A stretch of DNA of 64,000 bases from Haliscomenobacter sp040403615 (GCF_040403615.1 NZ_JBBAKG010000008.1:46737-110736); one strand, 5' to 3'; counted from the stretch's first letter, positions 17,383-27,002 are shown. Translations and numbers: made by a program. Notes: a model not told the origin generated them from the letters alone.

Positions 17383-18081
17383 ATGTCCAAGCACACTTGT
17401 ATAATTGTAGACGACGACACGGTAGATTTGCTGATGAACGTTTCGATGGTACGCAAAGTATCTTTTTTGGATTTGGCTGGTACTTTTTCTTCTGGCCTTG
17501 ATGCAGCTCATTTTTTGCAGACAAATAAAATTGAAGTGCTTTTTTTAGACATCGACATGCCGGAGCAATCGGGACTGGAACTGTGGAGCTTGTTGGATCC
17601 TAAGCCCATTTGTATTTTCATTACGGCGCATGCGGAGTACGCGCTGGACAGTTATGAAAGCGCAGCTTTTGATTTTTTGGTCAAGCCATTGAAAGCCGAC
17701 CGATTCGACAAGTCCATGTCCCGATTGCAGGATCATTTCACGCTCAGGGAAAAATCCGGCCTCTTTGATCAGTTTTTGGGTACGGATAGTTTTTTCATCA
17801 AAGAAGGCCATGAGCAACAACGCATCAGCTTTAAAGATGTACTCTATCTGGAGGCATTGGGTGATTATACCAAGATTGTGACCACCCAAAAAAACCATTG
17901 CGTACTGTCTACGTTGGGCTCAATGCTGTCGATGCCTGAGTTTGGCAATTTTACCCGTATTCACCGCAGCTACGCCATCCAGCGTTTTTTTGTAGAAAAA
18001 ATGACCGCTACTGAAATCGTAGTTAGGGGCATTTCGTTGCCCATTGGCAGAAAATACAAACACAATCTTTCGCTGCAATGA
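17383..18081 (+). CDS. LytTR-family response regulator
   Basis: 232 aa from the ATG at 17383; a TTG seven codons upstream overlaps a possible -7 element (TACATTTG, 17357-17364) and is unlikely. The receiver domain has the acidic pocket CIIVDDD, phospho-acceptor Asp in LFLDIDMPEQSG, and Lys in FLVKPL. The LytTR DNA-binding domain follows (DVLYLEALGDYTKIV ... FTRIHRSYAI). It overlaps the downstream histidine kinase start by 4 bp (ATGA), so the two form a translationally coupled two-component pair. Confidence 0.9.
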   Translation: MSKHTCIIVDDDTVDLLMNVSMVRKVSFLDLAGTFSSGLDAAHFLQTNKIEVLFLDIDMPEQSGLELWSLLDPKPICIFITAHAEYALDSYESAAFDFLVKPLKADRFDKSMSRLQDHFTLREKSGLFDQFLGTDSFFIKEGHEQQRISFKDVLYLEALGDYTKIVTTQKNHCVLSTLGSMLSMPEFGNFTRIHRSYAIQRFFVEKMTATEIVVRGISLPIGRKYKHNLSLQ

Positions 18082-20060
18082 TGCAATCTATGTTTCGAAA
18101 ACAGCTCTATCTGGTTTTGTTGATGTTCACATGTATTCTGGTGCAATCCCCCGGACAAACTGCCATTGATTCGCTCAAACGCCTGCTGCCCCAGACCAGG
18201 GAAGACACAGCTAGAACCAGGTTGTACAAAAGCATTGTGGAAGCCTTATCCAATGATCCGAAGCAGGCATTGTATTATGCCAATCTTGGTTTGAAACATG
18301 TAATAAAGATGCACTGGCCCAAAGGAGTGGCGGTCTTCAATGGAATTTTTGGCAGAATTTACACAGACCTAGGGGAATACGCCAAAGCAAAGCGCTATTT
18401 GACGATCGAACTTGAGATCCATCAACGAAATCAGGATCAAATCAATATTGCCAACTCTTACAATTCATTTGGCACACTTTATCTGCGACAAGGACAGCAT
18501 ACCCAGGCCTTGAATGAATACCTACAAGCATTGAAGGTGGCGGAATCAGCAGCAGTTAATGCTTTAATTCCCAACGTGTTGGAAAATATTTCCGTGGTTT
18601 ATTTTGATCAAGAGCATTATGACAAGGCTTTCCATTACTCCAAACAGGCGTTGAAAAAGTACCAAATGCTAGGAGATACCATGGGCATGGCCAAATCTTT
18701 GTCCGGTATGGCCAATAATTATCACCTAACGAAAGACACTATAAAAGCCATACAGTACTATCAAAAAGCACTGGACTTGTACCAGCAGATTGAAGCTCCT
18801 GTAAAAATGGCCGAAGTATACCAAAACCAGGCGCTGTTGATCAAACAATTGCCTAACAAGCTTCAGCTCCAGCTCAAAGCCCAGGCCATTTGGGATCAAA
18901 CTTTTCCTGCCCATCAATTGTCGATCGTCAATTTGGGGAACATCGGTTGGTCGTTTTTGGAAAGTGCCAAACAGAATCCACGAACCCAAAAAGCAGCCCT
19001 GGATAAGGCCACTTTTTATTACCAGCGCGCAATAGGATTGGCAGATTCGGCGCAAGACCTGGGCAATCAGCACCTTTTATTGGGGCTACACGCTGAATTG
19101 GAAGCAGCCAAAGGCAACTATAAAATTGCCTACCAGGCCATGTACCAATATCACGAACTATACGATTCGATTTACTCCCAAGAAACCAAAAACAAGCTTG
19201 CCGAAGCCGAAAGCAATTACTTCATAGATCAAAAAAATACAGAAATTGCCATTCAACGGCTCACGATTGGCAACCAGCGCAAAATTCAATGGGCATTTGG
19301 ACTGGGCAGTTTATTTCTATTGGTAATCGCCTTTTTGTTTTATCGTTTGAGTCAAAATCGGCGCAAATCCAACCAGCAATTGCAGCAGCTCAATCTATCA
19401 CTGGATCAGGCCAATCGCCAAAAAGCACAGTTGTTGGCGGTGTTGAGTCATGACTTGCGGCATCCCTTGAGCAATTTGATTGCCTTGCTACACTTGCAAA
19501 AAAATGCTCCCGACTTGTTGACGCCCGAGTTGGCGCAGCAAAACCAGGCCAACATTACGGCCAATACCGAAATCTTGTTGGAGAACCTTGAAAACATGCT
19601 GCTCTGGAGCAAGGAACAAATGAATCAAGCAGGGATAGAAAAACAAACGGTGTTGGTAAAAGACCTTTTTCAGCGCTTGCATGCCACCTTTGCGGTACAA
19701 AATCAGTTTGAATTGGTTTTTGATTGTCCTACAGGTTTTTCTATTCATACCGATCCCAACTACCTTTGGATCATTCTGCAAAACCTGAGTTCCAACTCTA
19801 GTAAAGCGCTCCAGAAGGTTCAAAATGGGAAAATCACTTGGCGGGCATGGAATCAAGATGCCAAAAACTACTTGAGCATAGAAGACAATGGGGCCGGGTT
19901 TCCGGTAGCTGTGCTTCAAGGGTTCAATCAGACAAAAAACGAAATGATGCTGAGTGGTTTTGGGTTACAAGTGGTACAGGATTTTGCCCAAAAACTCGAC
20001 ATTGACTTGCATTTTGAGAATAGTCCATCAGGCGGAGCCAGGGTTTTGCTCATTTTGTAA
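18078..20060 (+). CDS. TPR-repeat sensor histidine kinase
   Basis: 660 aa. A signal peptide (LYLVLLMFTCILVQSPGQ) leads into a periplasmic array of TPR repeats (about 60-380; for example QALNEYLQALKVAES). A membrane segment follows near 404-422 (GLGSLFLLVIAFLFYRL) and then a short coiled coil. The kinase core has the HisKA box LLAVLSHDLRHPLSNL (His near 457) and a degenerate HATPase (LQNLSSNSSKAL; IEDNGAGFP; SGFGLQVVQDFA). It autophosphorylates and signals to the LytTR regulator upstream. LytTR regulators more often pair with LytS-type kinases, so this HisKA pairing is notable. Confidence 0.9.
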   Translation: MMQSMFRKQLYLVLLMFTCILVQSPGQTAIDSLKRLLPQTREDTARTRLYKSIVEALSNDPKQALYYANLGLKHVIKMHWPKGVAVFNGIFGRIYTDLGEYAKAKRYLTIELEIHQRNQDQINIANSYNSFGTLYLRQGQHTQALNEYLQALKVAESAAVNALIPNVLENISVVYFDQEHYDKAFHYSKQALKKYQMLGDTMGMAKSLSGMANNYHLTKDTIKAIQYYQKALDLYQQIEAPVKMAEVYQNQALLIKQLPNKLQLQLKAQAIWDQTFPAHQLSIVNLGNIGWSFLESAKQNPRTQKAALDKATFYYQRAIGLADSAQDLGNQHLLLGLHAELEAAKGNYKIAYQAMYQYHELYDSIYSQETKNKLAEAESNYFIDQKNTEIAIQRLTIGNQRKIQWAFGLGSLFLLVIAFLFYRLSQNRRKSNQQLQQLNLSLDQANRQKAQLLAVLSHDLRHPLSNLIALLHLQKNAPDLLTPELAQQNQANITANTEILLENLENMLLWSKEQMNQAGIEKQTVLVKDLFQRLHATFAVQNQFELVFDCPTGFSIHTDPNYLWIILQNLSSNSSKALQKVQNGKITWRAWNQDAKNYLSIEDNGAGFPVAVLQGFNQTKNEMMLSGFGLQVVQDFAQKLDIDLHFENSPSGGARVLLIL

Positions 20061-20143
20061 AATTACATCTGTTAATCAGTCGTTAATTGTATTCGGGATG
20101 GGAGACAATTCTAAAAGACTTGCCAATTTTGTGTACCAAACAG

Positions 20144-20157
20144 TTAGTATGACGCAA
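20144..20157. repeat. Copy 3 of a shared 14-bp motif (TTAGTATGACGCAA)
   Basis: Reverse complement of the TTGCGTCATACTAA core found at 32609-32627 and 59238-59256. Here it overlaps the upstream candidate ATG (20149) of the following gene. Confidence 0.45.
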
Positions 20158-20166
20158 CTTAAACCA

Positions 20167-21582
20167 ATGAAAACAGGATTTACGCTATTTATCGGATTAT
20201 TGCTGCTGCCTTGGTGGTTGTTTGCTACTACTGGATACAGCATCAAAGTCAGCATTGAAGGCTACAGCGAGAAGAAAATCACCCTGGCTTATTATTTTGG
20301 AAATCAAAAATATGTCAAGGATACAGCCAGTAGAGGTGCAGACGGACTGTTTGTGTTTAAAGGAGCCACACCCTTGCAATCAGGAATTTATTCCATCGTG
20401 TTGGAGCCCGAACAAATTGGCTTGGACATCCTGGTTTCTGAAAAAGAGCAACAGTTCTCCATTCAGACGAAAGTGGTAGATCCCTTTCAAAATCTACGCT
20501 TCACGGGTTCTCTGGAAAATGACTTGTTTCAAAAGTACATCCGCTTTGTCAGCGAGCAAAACCCCATTTCGGATACCTTGAGGGCGCAATACAAACGCAG
20601 CCCCGAAGGGCAACAAAAGGAAAAATTCAAACATTTACTGCAAAAAGCAGATTCGACTCAATTGTTGTACGTACAAAATTTCATCCGCGAAAACAAAGGC
20701 ACTTACGCAGCCCTGGTGATCAAAGCCACCTTGCCCATTCGGTACCCCTCATTCACGGGGACAAGTGATGAAAAAATGATAAAAACCTGGTTGTATGCCC
20801 GCAAGCACTGCTTCGACAATATTCCGATTCAGGATTTTCGTTTGCTGCGCACGCCGCATTACTTTCAAGCCATCACTACTTATGTGGATGACCTGCTTTT
20901 TCAGCATCCCGATTCTCTGAAAGTGGGCATTGATTACATTTTGAACCAATTGAGGCCCAATAAAGAAGCATTTGAATACTACGCGGTACATTTTTTACGT
21001 CAATACCTTCAACCCAAAGTAATGGGCATGGATGCGGTATTTGTACACATGGTGGAGCAATATTTGCAAACGGGTCAAGTAAAACTTAATAGTGCCGACC
21101 AGCAAGCCAAAATTGTGCAAATGGCACAAAAATTGAAGCCTTTACTGATTGGTAAACTTTCGCCCAATATTCCACTCATGGATCGTCAAGGGAAAAAGTT
21201 TAACTTGCACGATCTTGATGCAGAATATACCCTGCTCATCATTTGGGCTTACGATTGTGGGCATTGCAAGCATTCGGCGCCGTTTTGGAAATCCTTTTAC
21301 GATCAATACAAGGACAAAGGCGTAAAATTGGTTGCGCTTTGCTACGTTCCTGAAAGTGAGATTCCAGCTTGCTGGAAATACGTGGATGACAATGGTTTAG
21401 GAGCCTGGCTACACGCTTATGATCCGCTTTTGAGGTTTGCAAAACCCTACAATGTAGAAACCACGCCGCAGGTGTATTTGATGGATCGCAACAAGGTCAT
21501 CATTGGCAAGCAAATTGTAGCCGAACAGATGGAGGATGTGGTTGGAAAAATCATTGAGTTGCAAAAAAAAGGAAAAATTTAG
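20167..21582 (+). CDS. Secreted thioredoxin-fold (TlpA/PDI-like) protein with CGHC motif, copy 1
   Basis: 471 aa from the ATG at 20167 (MKTGFTLFIGLLLLPWWLFA, a signal peptide); an ATG at 20149 adds six residues. The N-terminal beta domain (about 22-115) resembles DUF4369. A helical middle (about 120-320) and a C-terminal thioredoxin fold follow, with LLIIWAYDCGHCKHSAPFW (CxxC near 363) and cis-Pro in VETTPQVYL. It should act as a periplasmic thiol-disulfide oxidoreductase. It is homologous along its length to the next gene, so this is a tandem duplication. It follows the TPR kinase by about 100 bp. Confidence 0.88.
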   Translation: MKTGFTLFIGLLLLPWWLFATTGYSIKVSIEGYSEKKITLAYYFGNQKYVKDTASRGADGLFVFKGATPLQSGIYSIVLEPEQIGLDILVSEKEQQFSIQTKVVDPFQNLRFTGSLENDLFQKYIRFVSEQNPISDTLRAQYKRSPEGQQKEKFKHLLQKADSTQLLYVQNFIRENKGTYAALVIKATLPIRYPSFTGTSDEKMIKTWLYARKHCFDNIPIQDFRLLRTPHYFQAITTYVDDLLFQHPDSLKVGIDYILNQLRPNKEAFEYYAVHFLRQYLQPKVMGMDAVFVHMVEQYLQTGQVKLNSADQQAKIVQMAQKLKPLLIGKLSPNIPLMDRQGKKFNLHDLDAEYTLLIIWAYDCGHCKHSAPFWKSFYDQYKDKGVKLVALCYVPESEIPACWKYVDDNGLGAWLHAYDPLLRFAKPYNVETTPQVYLMDRNKVIIGKQIVAEQMEDVVGKIIELQKKGKI

Positions 21583-21646
21583 GACAACTACCCCCTAAGG
21601 GGCGATAAAAAAATAAATGTTCAAAAAGCAATAACTGATTGACAAC

Positions 21647-23086
21647 ATGAAACAATATTTTTTTTCTCTGTTGATGCTTTTGGCTGTGGGCGGAATGGCT
21701 CAAACGGCTAAGAATGCTTACCAAATCCGGGTAAAAGTAGATGGTTTTACCGAGAAGCAATTGTTCTTGGGTTACTACATGGGCGACAAGCAGTACGTCA
21801 TGGACACGGCTGAAGTCGATGCCAAAGGAGAATTTGTATTCAGTGGCCCCGAAGCGCTGAAGGCGGGCATGTACATAGTGGTTTTGCCCCCCAACAATGA
21901 TTTTTTCCAGATTTTAGTGTCCGACAAAGAACAAGCTTTTTTGGTGCGAACCACCAAGGATAAACCTGGAGAGAATACCAAGTTTGAAGGCAGCAAAGAA
22001 AATGCCCTGTTTTATGATTACGTGAATTACCTCAATGCCAAGCGCCCTGAAGCAGAAGCGTTGTCAAAAGAAATCGAAGCGGCCAAGGACAATCCTACGG
22101 TAAAAGATGCTGCGCAAAAGAAGATGGAAAAGCTAAATGCAGATGTAGAAAAATACCAGACCGATTACGTCAAAAAATTCAACGGCTCTTTCGCTGCTGC
22201 GATCATCCGGGCGAATATGAGCCTGGATACCCCTAAAAGCTTTGACAATTTGCCGGAAGAAGAAAAAAACCGCCAATTGTGGATGTGGACGCGCCAGCAC
22301 TTTTTTGACAACATGAACCTCGGAGACAACCGCTTGCTGCGGACGCCTTTCTTGTTTCAACGCCTCGATTATTTTGTCAACAAGCTTTGCGTACAGCATC
22401 CTGATTCCATTGCCATCGCCATCGATACCGTTTTGGAACGTTTGCGCCCGGCAGAAGAGTCTTTTAAGTTTTACTTGATCCATTTTTTGAACAGTTACGC
22501 AGCCTCCAAATTTGTAGGTATGGATGCAGTTTATGTGCACATGTCTGAAAAATACTACGCCACCGGGCAAGCCAATTGGGCCAATCAGGATCAGGTTAAA
22601 AAGATTGTCGATAATGCCAAAAAACTCAAGCCTCTTTTGATCGGTAAAACCGCTCCTGACATTGTCCTGGAACGCAATGGCAACCGCACCATGCTGAGTC
22701 AACTCAAATCAGAGTTTACCTTGCTTTATTTTTGGCGCTACGATTGTGGCCACTGCAAAGAATCCATGCCAGCCATGAAGAAGTTTTTTGAGAAATTCAA
22801 AGACCGTGGCATTACCCTGGTGGCTATTTGTGTGAAACCCGCTCAGGATCAACCCGAATGCGTGAAATACATTCAAGAAAATGGCCTGACCGAGTGGTAC
22901 AACGCAACCGATCCTACCGGGCGTTACTTTGTCCTGTACAACGTGGAGACCACCCCTCAGATGTACATCCTGGACTCCAAAAAGGAGATCATTTCCAAAC
23001 AAGTTCCAGCAGAACAACTGGAAGAGGTAATGGATAAGATCATCGAAATGAACAAGAAAGACAAAGAAAAAGCTGGTAATAAATAG
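21647..23086 (+). CDS. Secreted thioredoxin-fold (TlpA/PDI-like) protein with CGHC motif, copy 2
   Basis: 479 aa with a signal peptide (MKQYFFSLLMLLAVGGMAQ). Domains match copy 1: an N-terminal DUF4369-like domain, a helical middle (with a Lys/Glu-rich insertion near 140-165), and a thioredoxin domain with YFWRYDCGHCKESMPAM (CxxC near 366) and VETTPQMYI carrying the cis-Pro. A lysine-rich tail ends it. It differs from copy 1 mainly in the middle domain and tail. CGHC is the active site of PDI and favours disulfide formation or exchange over pure reduction. It is 5 bp from the LETM1-like gene and probably co-transcribed with it. Confidence 0.88.
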   Translation: MKQYFFSLLMLLAVGGMAQTAKNAYQIRVKVDGFTEKQLFLGYYMGDKQYVMDTAEVDAKGEFVFSGPEALKAGMYIVVLPPNNDFFQILVSDKEQAFLVRTTKDKPGENTKFEGSKENALFYDYVNYLNAKRPEAEALSKEIEAAKDNPTVKDAAQKKMEKLNADVEKYQTDYVKKFNGSFAAAIIRANMSLDTPKSFDNLPEEEKNRQLWMWTRQHFFDNMNLGDNRLLRTPFLFQRLDYFVNKLCVQHPDSIAIAIDTVLERLRPAEESFKFYLIHFLNSYAASKFVGMDAVYVHMSEKYYATGQANWANQDQVKKIVDNAKKLKPLLIGKTAPDIVLERNGNRTMLSQLKSEFTLLYFWRYDCGHCKESMPAMKKFFEKFKDRGITLVAICVKPAQDQPECVKYIQENGLTEWYNATDPTGRYFVLYNVETTPQMYILDSKKEIISKQVPAEQLEEVMDKIIEMNKKDKEKAGNK

Positions 23087-23091
23087 ACTTT

Positions 23092-23526
23092 ATGAAATTA
23101 AGCAAGATTGCCCGTTTTCCCAAAATGATGCTTTGGGCTTTCTGGATGGAAGGTGTCGAAACCAAACAAATGGTGAAAACATTTGTGAAGCACGGCAGGG
23201 GTAAAATCATTAAATCAAGTTCCAAAAACGGCCCCACTCCTGAGGAGTTGCAGCAGGCGCGGGAGCAACTCAAAGATTTACCCAAGTTTTTGCCTTTCTT
23301 TATGTGTATTGTAGTACCTGTACCCGGAATCACCGAAGGATACGCTGTATTGGCGGTTACCTTGGAATCCTGGTTGGGCCACAAAATCAGTTTGTTGCCT
23401 TCCCAAATTCGAGGCGTTTTTGTGAAAATGAAAGAAGAGGACAACGTAATTGAGGGTGAATTAGATCAAACGCTGGAAGCTGCGCTGATCGAAGAACTGG
23501 AAAAAGATAAAAATGAGCTCAATTGA
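23092..23526 (+). CDS. LETM1-like domain protein
   Basis: 144 aa. The central part (LPKFLPFFMCIVVPVPGI ... LLPSQI, residues 64-105) resembles the LETM1 membrane/ribosome-binding core, in which a hydrophobic helix with PF..VP is followed by an LPS.F motif. Charged helices flank it, and the C-terminus is very acidic. LETM1 proteins are cation-exchange or ribosome-associated factors in mitochondria; bacterial short forms are uncharacterised. It starts 5 bp after the thioredoxin-like gene and its end overlaps the convergent ybbR-like gene by 8 bp. Confidence 0.55.
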   Translation: MKLSKIARFPKMMLWAFWMEGVETKQMVKTFVKHGRGKIIKSSSKNGPTPEELQQAREQLKDLPKFLPFFMCIVVPVPGITEGYAVLAVTLESWLGHKISLLPSQIRGVFVKMKEEDNVIEGELDQTLEAALIEELEKDKNELN

Positions 23527-24496
23527 GTTCTTTTTTCACCACATAAAATTCCACAACTTTAGGTTCAATGCGCACATTGGTCACTATGGTTGGTTGGCGG
23601 TTGACCATTACCGGAACGGTATTTCCGATTTGCTGAGAAGCATTGGACAAATCTACTTCAACTTCAAAATCATTTGAATTCAGCGCGTTGAATTGGCTCA
23701 AACCCACATTGCAAATCAGCCGCACCTGGCTTGGAAACAGGCGGTACTGTTGATTGGCATTTTTTACCTGAACCTTGACAAACAGGGTTTTCTCCGTAAT
23801 TTGTTCTACTGGTACTTTGATGTTCACCGCATCCGGAAACAGGTGAAGTTCTGGAGAAGTTGCCTTTAATTTCAGTTGGCCTTCGTATTCATTTTTCAAA
23901 TTTTTCAGGATTAATTTCTCAGTTGGCCATTCATAGATGGGTCTTACAACCGATTCTGGCCCTGAAACTTGAACGGTATCTGGCTCAAATTCGATGTTTC
24001 TGGAGAGGTAATGCCCTGATTGATACCCCAACTCAGTGATGGCTCGGATAGGAACCCATTTATCCAGGCTGGGTTCTAAATTTAAACGAAAATTACTGTG
24101 TGATAAATTGAAAAAAGTAAGTTTTTCAGCAGAAAGCCGATTGCGAATGTCGTTTAGCAAGCGCTTTTCATCCAGGCGAATGCTGCTCCGCTTTGAAAGA
24201 TCATAGGTAAGGTGAATACGCGAATTGAGTAGGTAATCGTAAAAAATATTCCAACCCGACCCTTTGAGTTGGATGCTCATGTTGTTGGGTGGAGCCTTTC
24301 GAAAAGCCTGATTGGGGAGAATGATAAAATGAAGCTCAATTTTCTTGGTAGAGATGTATTCCTGAGACATTTTTACCCCAATCCAAAAAACGAGGGCTAT
24401 TCCAATGCACAACATTAGAATAGCCCTTTCTTCCCGTACTCGGGGAATGAGCTTACTCTTGGGTAACCACCACTGGTTGTTTTTTACCTGCTCCAT
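23519..24496 (-). CDS. YbbR-like domain protein
   Basis: 325 aa. One membrane segment near residues 26-44 (ILMLCIGIALVFWIGVKMS) follows a basic N-terminus. The rest is extracytoplasmic beta-rich YbbR-type repeats (for example VQVSGPESVV near 175). In other bacteria YbbR proteins sit beside the c-di-AMP cyclase gene; here the partner is yajC, whose 3' end it overlaps by 44 bp on the same strand. A downstream start would remove the overlap but also the positive-inside residues. Confidence 0.8.
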   Translation of the reverse strand: MEQVKNNQWWLPKSKLIPRVREERAILMLCIGIALVFWIGVKMSQEYISTKKIELHFIILPNQAFRKAPPNNMSIQLKGSGWNIFYDYLLNSRIHLTYDLSKRSSIRLDEKRLLNDIRNRLSAEKLTFFNLSHSNFRLNLEPSLDKWVPIRAITELGYQSGHYLSRNIEFEPDTVQVSGPESVVRPIYEWPTEKLILKNLKNEYEGQLKLKATSPELHLFPDAVNIKVPVEQITEKTLFVKVQVKNANQQYRLFPSQVRLICNVGLSQFNALNSNDFEVEVDLSNASQQIGNTVPVMVNRQPTIVTNVRIEPKVVEFYVVKKELN

Positions 24497-24794
24497 AAAT
24501 TGAATCCGTCAAGTCCTTGGAAATGGCATTGCGCAATACGCGAATATACACCTTGGAGCCAACTTCCAGGGTTATGATGTCTTCTTCAATTTTGCTGATG
24601 CGGCCTAAAACTCCGCTATTGGTCACCACTTCATCGTTCTTGGCCAGGTTTTTGGCAAAACCGGTTTGTTCCTTCTGTTTTTTCTGCTGTGGGCGAATCA
24701 TGAAAAAATACATGATCAAAAACATGGAACCGATGAACAACAGGTTGATGTAACCACCTCCTGCTGCTCCTGTTGCTGCTTGTAAAAGTAACAT
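24453..24794 (-). CDS. yajC: Preprotein translocase subunit YajC
   Basis: 113 aa from the ATG at 24794; a TTG seven codons upstream is less likely. A glycine-rich N-terminus precedes one membrane helix (YINLLFIGSMFLIMYFFMIR), then the YajC signature RPQQKKQKE and a small cytoplasmic domain (VVTNSGVLGRISKIEED). It is an accessory subunit of SecDF-YajC-YidC. It lies 88 bp downstream of yidC on the same strand, which agrees with that role. Confidence 0.95.
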   Translation of the reverse strand: MLLLQAATGAAGGGYINLLFIGSMFLIMYFFMIRPQQKKQKEQTGFAKNLAKNDEVVTNSGVLGRISKIEEDIITLEVGSKVYIRVLRNAISKDLTDSIYGAGKKQPVVVTQE

Positions 24795-24882
24795 GATGCT
24801 TGTTTTTAGATTCAAAGTACTGAATCAAAGCCATTTTCGTGCAAAAAAAATGCGCTTCGGTGGCCTTGATTCAATGGATGAA

Positions 24883-26772
24883 TTATTTACGCTTGATTGT
24901 TTTGACTTTTTCCTCTGCTGCTTTTTGTTGCTCTTTGATCATGTTTTCCATGCGCTCGCCAAAGCCACTCTTTTTCTTGGGCTTTTTGCGGTAGGCATCC
25001 ATTCCGGCTTTGATTTTCTTTTCGTCGATCAGGAAATATTTGGTTGCCAGGGTCTGCCCAATGTTCAACAAGTTACTGAACAGCATATAGGCCGAAAGTC
25101 CTGATGCAGAGCTATTGAAGAAGCCCATGAACATCACCGGCATGATGTACTGCATGTACAACATCGATGGGTTGGCCGAAAAGTCCATGTTTTTGGAGTT
25201 GTACCAGGTATACAGCAAAGTAGACAAGACCCAAAGCAAGGCAAAAAGGCTGATGTGCTCTCCAAATCCGAATGGAATCTTGAATGGCAATTGGAAAAAC
25301 TCGTCGTACGAAGACAAGTCAGTTGCCCACAAAAAATTGGCCTGGCGGAACTCAATGGAGGCCGGAAAGAAGCGATACAAAGCAAACCAGATCGGCAACT
25401 GCATCAGCATCGGGAAACATGCACCCAATGGGTTTACCCCAAATTCGCGGTACATCTTCATGGTTTCCATTTGTACTTTCTGTTGATCATCACCATGACG
25501 CTCCTTGAGTCGATCAATCTCCGGTTTCAGAGAGGTCATTTTCGACTGCGAGTAAATCATGCGGTAGGTCAACGGAAACAACAGCAGTTTCACCATCAAA
25601 GTCAACATCAAGATCACGATGCCCTTGCTGCTGAACAAGCTGGTCAGCACATTGAACAAAGGCCGGATTACCCAACGGTTGATGGTACCCATGATGTTTT
25701 GCCCGAAAGGAATGATGTCAGACATGCTGAATCCCAGATCGTACAAGCGATTGAACTCATTGGGGCCGATGTAAAAATGCATGGCCACCTTTTCCGATCC
25801 ATCACCATTAAACGGGATTTGAATGTCGCTGCGCAACGCCTTCAGGTCTTCGCTGCCCTCCGGTAGGTTTTTGCTCTCAAATTTTGCGCGAACGAAGCCT
25901 TTTTCGGCGAGCAAAGCACTGTTGAAAAACTGATTCGTATTGGCTACCCACTGAATCGGCGCACCTTCAGCATCTTTGGCTGAATACTCCTTGGTTGGAG
26001 AGCAACGACTGGAATTCCCTTCGACTGGCTTAAAGTTGAGCGAAGAATATTGCCGTTCGTATTGTATCGACTTTTCTATCTTGTCCAGGTAATTGACCCA
26101 TTTCAATACAATGGATTTGCTTTTTGGATCCAAAATCTGGTTCAGTCCTTCCAAATTCAGGTTGTAATCCAGCTTATAGGAATTTTGGGGCAAAGTATAC
26201 GTTTGGGCAAAAAAGTGTCCATCTCCAGCATCGGCCTGAAAAGTGATGGAGTTGGCCGATTGCTTTTTGCTGAAATACAAATTCGCAGTATTGACGCCAT
26301 TGCGGATTCCTTTTACGGGGAGTGTATATTCAAAACGGTTTTTGGGGTCGTCCAGAAGATGCAAAGGCACTTTACGGTCTTTGCGATCTTTGCCTTGTAC
26401 CATTTTGAAGTGCTTTTTCAGGAGCACATCCTGTATGCGGCCACCTTTGTTGCTAAAGGTGATTTTGATGAGTTCATTCTCCAGTACGCTGGTTTCCTCT
26501 TTTCCGGTAGCAACTGCCGCGAATGGGCCAAATTGTCCTCCCAGCAATTTCGTCCGCAAAGAATCTGGTACTTCTGCTGCGGCCTCAATTCTTTTCGTCG
26601 CTTCTTGCTTCTTAACAATGGCCAATTTATCGCGGAGTTTTTCAACCATAGCGATAGAATCTTGAGCGCGCTTTTGCGCAGCCAATTGCGCCTTGGAGGG
26701 AGTTAGGAAATATTGCCAAGCCAAAAAAAGAACGAAAATCAGTGCTATCCCGATGATGTTATTTCTATCCAT
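24883..26772 (-). CDS. yidC: Membrane protein insertase YidC
   Basis: 629 aa, the usual length for a Gram-negative YidC. An N-terminal membrane helix (IIGIALIFVLFLAWQYFLTP) precedes a large periplasmic P1 domain (about 60-350) and the conserved five-helix core, with PLTYRMIYSQSKM, LGACFPMLMQLPIWFALYRF and YMQYIMPVMFMGFF. The C-terminus is very basic (KKPKKKSGFG ... KVKTIKRK), consistent with ribosome binding. It inserts and folds inner-membrane proteins alone or with SecYEG. It forms an operon with yajC and the ybbR-like gene. Confidence 0.97.
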   Translation of the reverse strand: MDRNNIIGIALIFVLFLAWQYFLTPSKAQLAAQKRAQDSIAMVEKLRDKLAIVKKQEATKRIEAAAEVPDSLRTKLLGGQFGPFAAVATGKEETSVLENELIKITFSNKGGRIQDVLLKKHFKMVQGKDRKDRKVPLHLLDDPKNRFEYTLPVKGIRNGVNTANLYFSKKQSANSITFQADAGDGHFFAQTYTLPQNSYKLDYNLNLEGLNQILDPKSKSIVLKWVNYLDKIEKSIQYERQYSSLNFKPVEGNSSRCSPTKEYSAKDAEGAPIQWVANTNQFFNSALLAEKGFVRAKFESKNLPEGSEDLKALRSDIQIPFNGDGSEKVAMHFYIGPNEFNRLYDLGFSMSDIIPFGQNIMGTINRWVIRPLFNVLTSLFSSKGIVILMLTLMVKLLLFPLTYRMIYSQSKMTSLKPEIDRLKERHGDDQQKVQMETMKMYREFGVNPLGACFPMLMQLPIWFALYRFFPASIEFRQANFLWATDLSSYDEFFQLPFKIPFGFGEHISLFALLWVLSTLLYTWYNSKNMDFSANPSMLYMQYIMPVMFMGFFNSSASGLSAYMLFSNLLNIGQTLATKYFLIDEKKIKAGMDAYRKKPKKKSGFGERMENMIKEQQKAAEEKVKTIKRK

Positions 26773-26851
26773 GTTTCAAACGTGCAGGTTACCAAAACCT
26801 TAAGAGAACTGTTTATCTCTGGTTTAAAAATGAGGTGCCAAAAAATCGCAG

Positions 26852-26886
26852 CAAAGGTAATTACTTTGTACCTGTATTTGCACAAA
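26852..26886 (-). promoter_or_regulatory. Predicted promoter of yidC
   Basis: On the minus strand TTTG (26886-26883) and TACCTTTG (26859-26852), matching -33 / -7 with a long 23-nt spacer. The yidC ATG is about 80 nt downstream. Confidence 0.4.
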
Positions 26887-26957
26887 TGATGGACAATTCT
26901 TCGTTTCCAGTCGATGAACGCGGCACTGTGCGTCTTTGTATCGCACCGTCCACCTAC

Positions 26958-26985
26958 TTAGAGCCGCGATGGATCGTGTCTCTAA
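26958..26985. repeat. Degenerate hairpin related to the GTAGAGACGCGAT family
   Basis: TTAGAG-cc-GCGAT-gg-ATCGt-gt-CTCTAA. It lies between yidC and the aminotransferase gene. It resembles the 10581-10614 hairpin and looks like an older copy. Confidence 0.5.
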
Positions 26986-27002
26986 AGGCTAAAATTAAGT
27001 CT

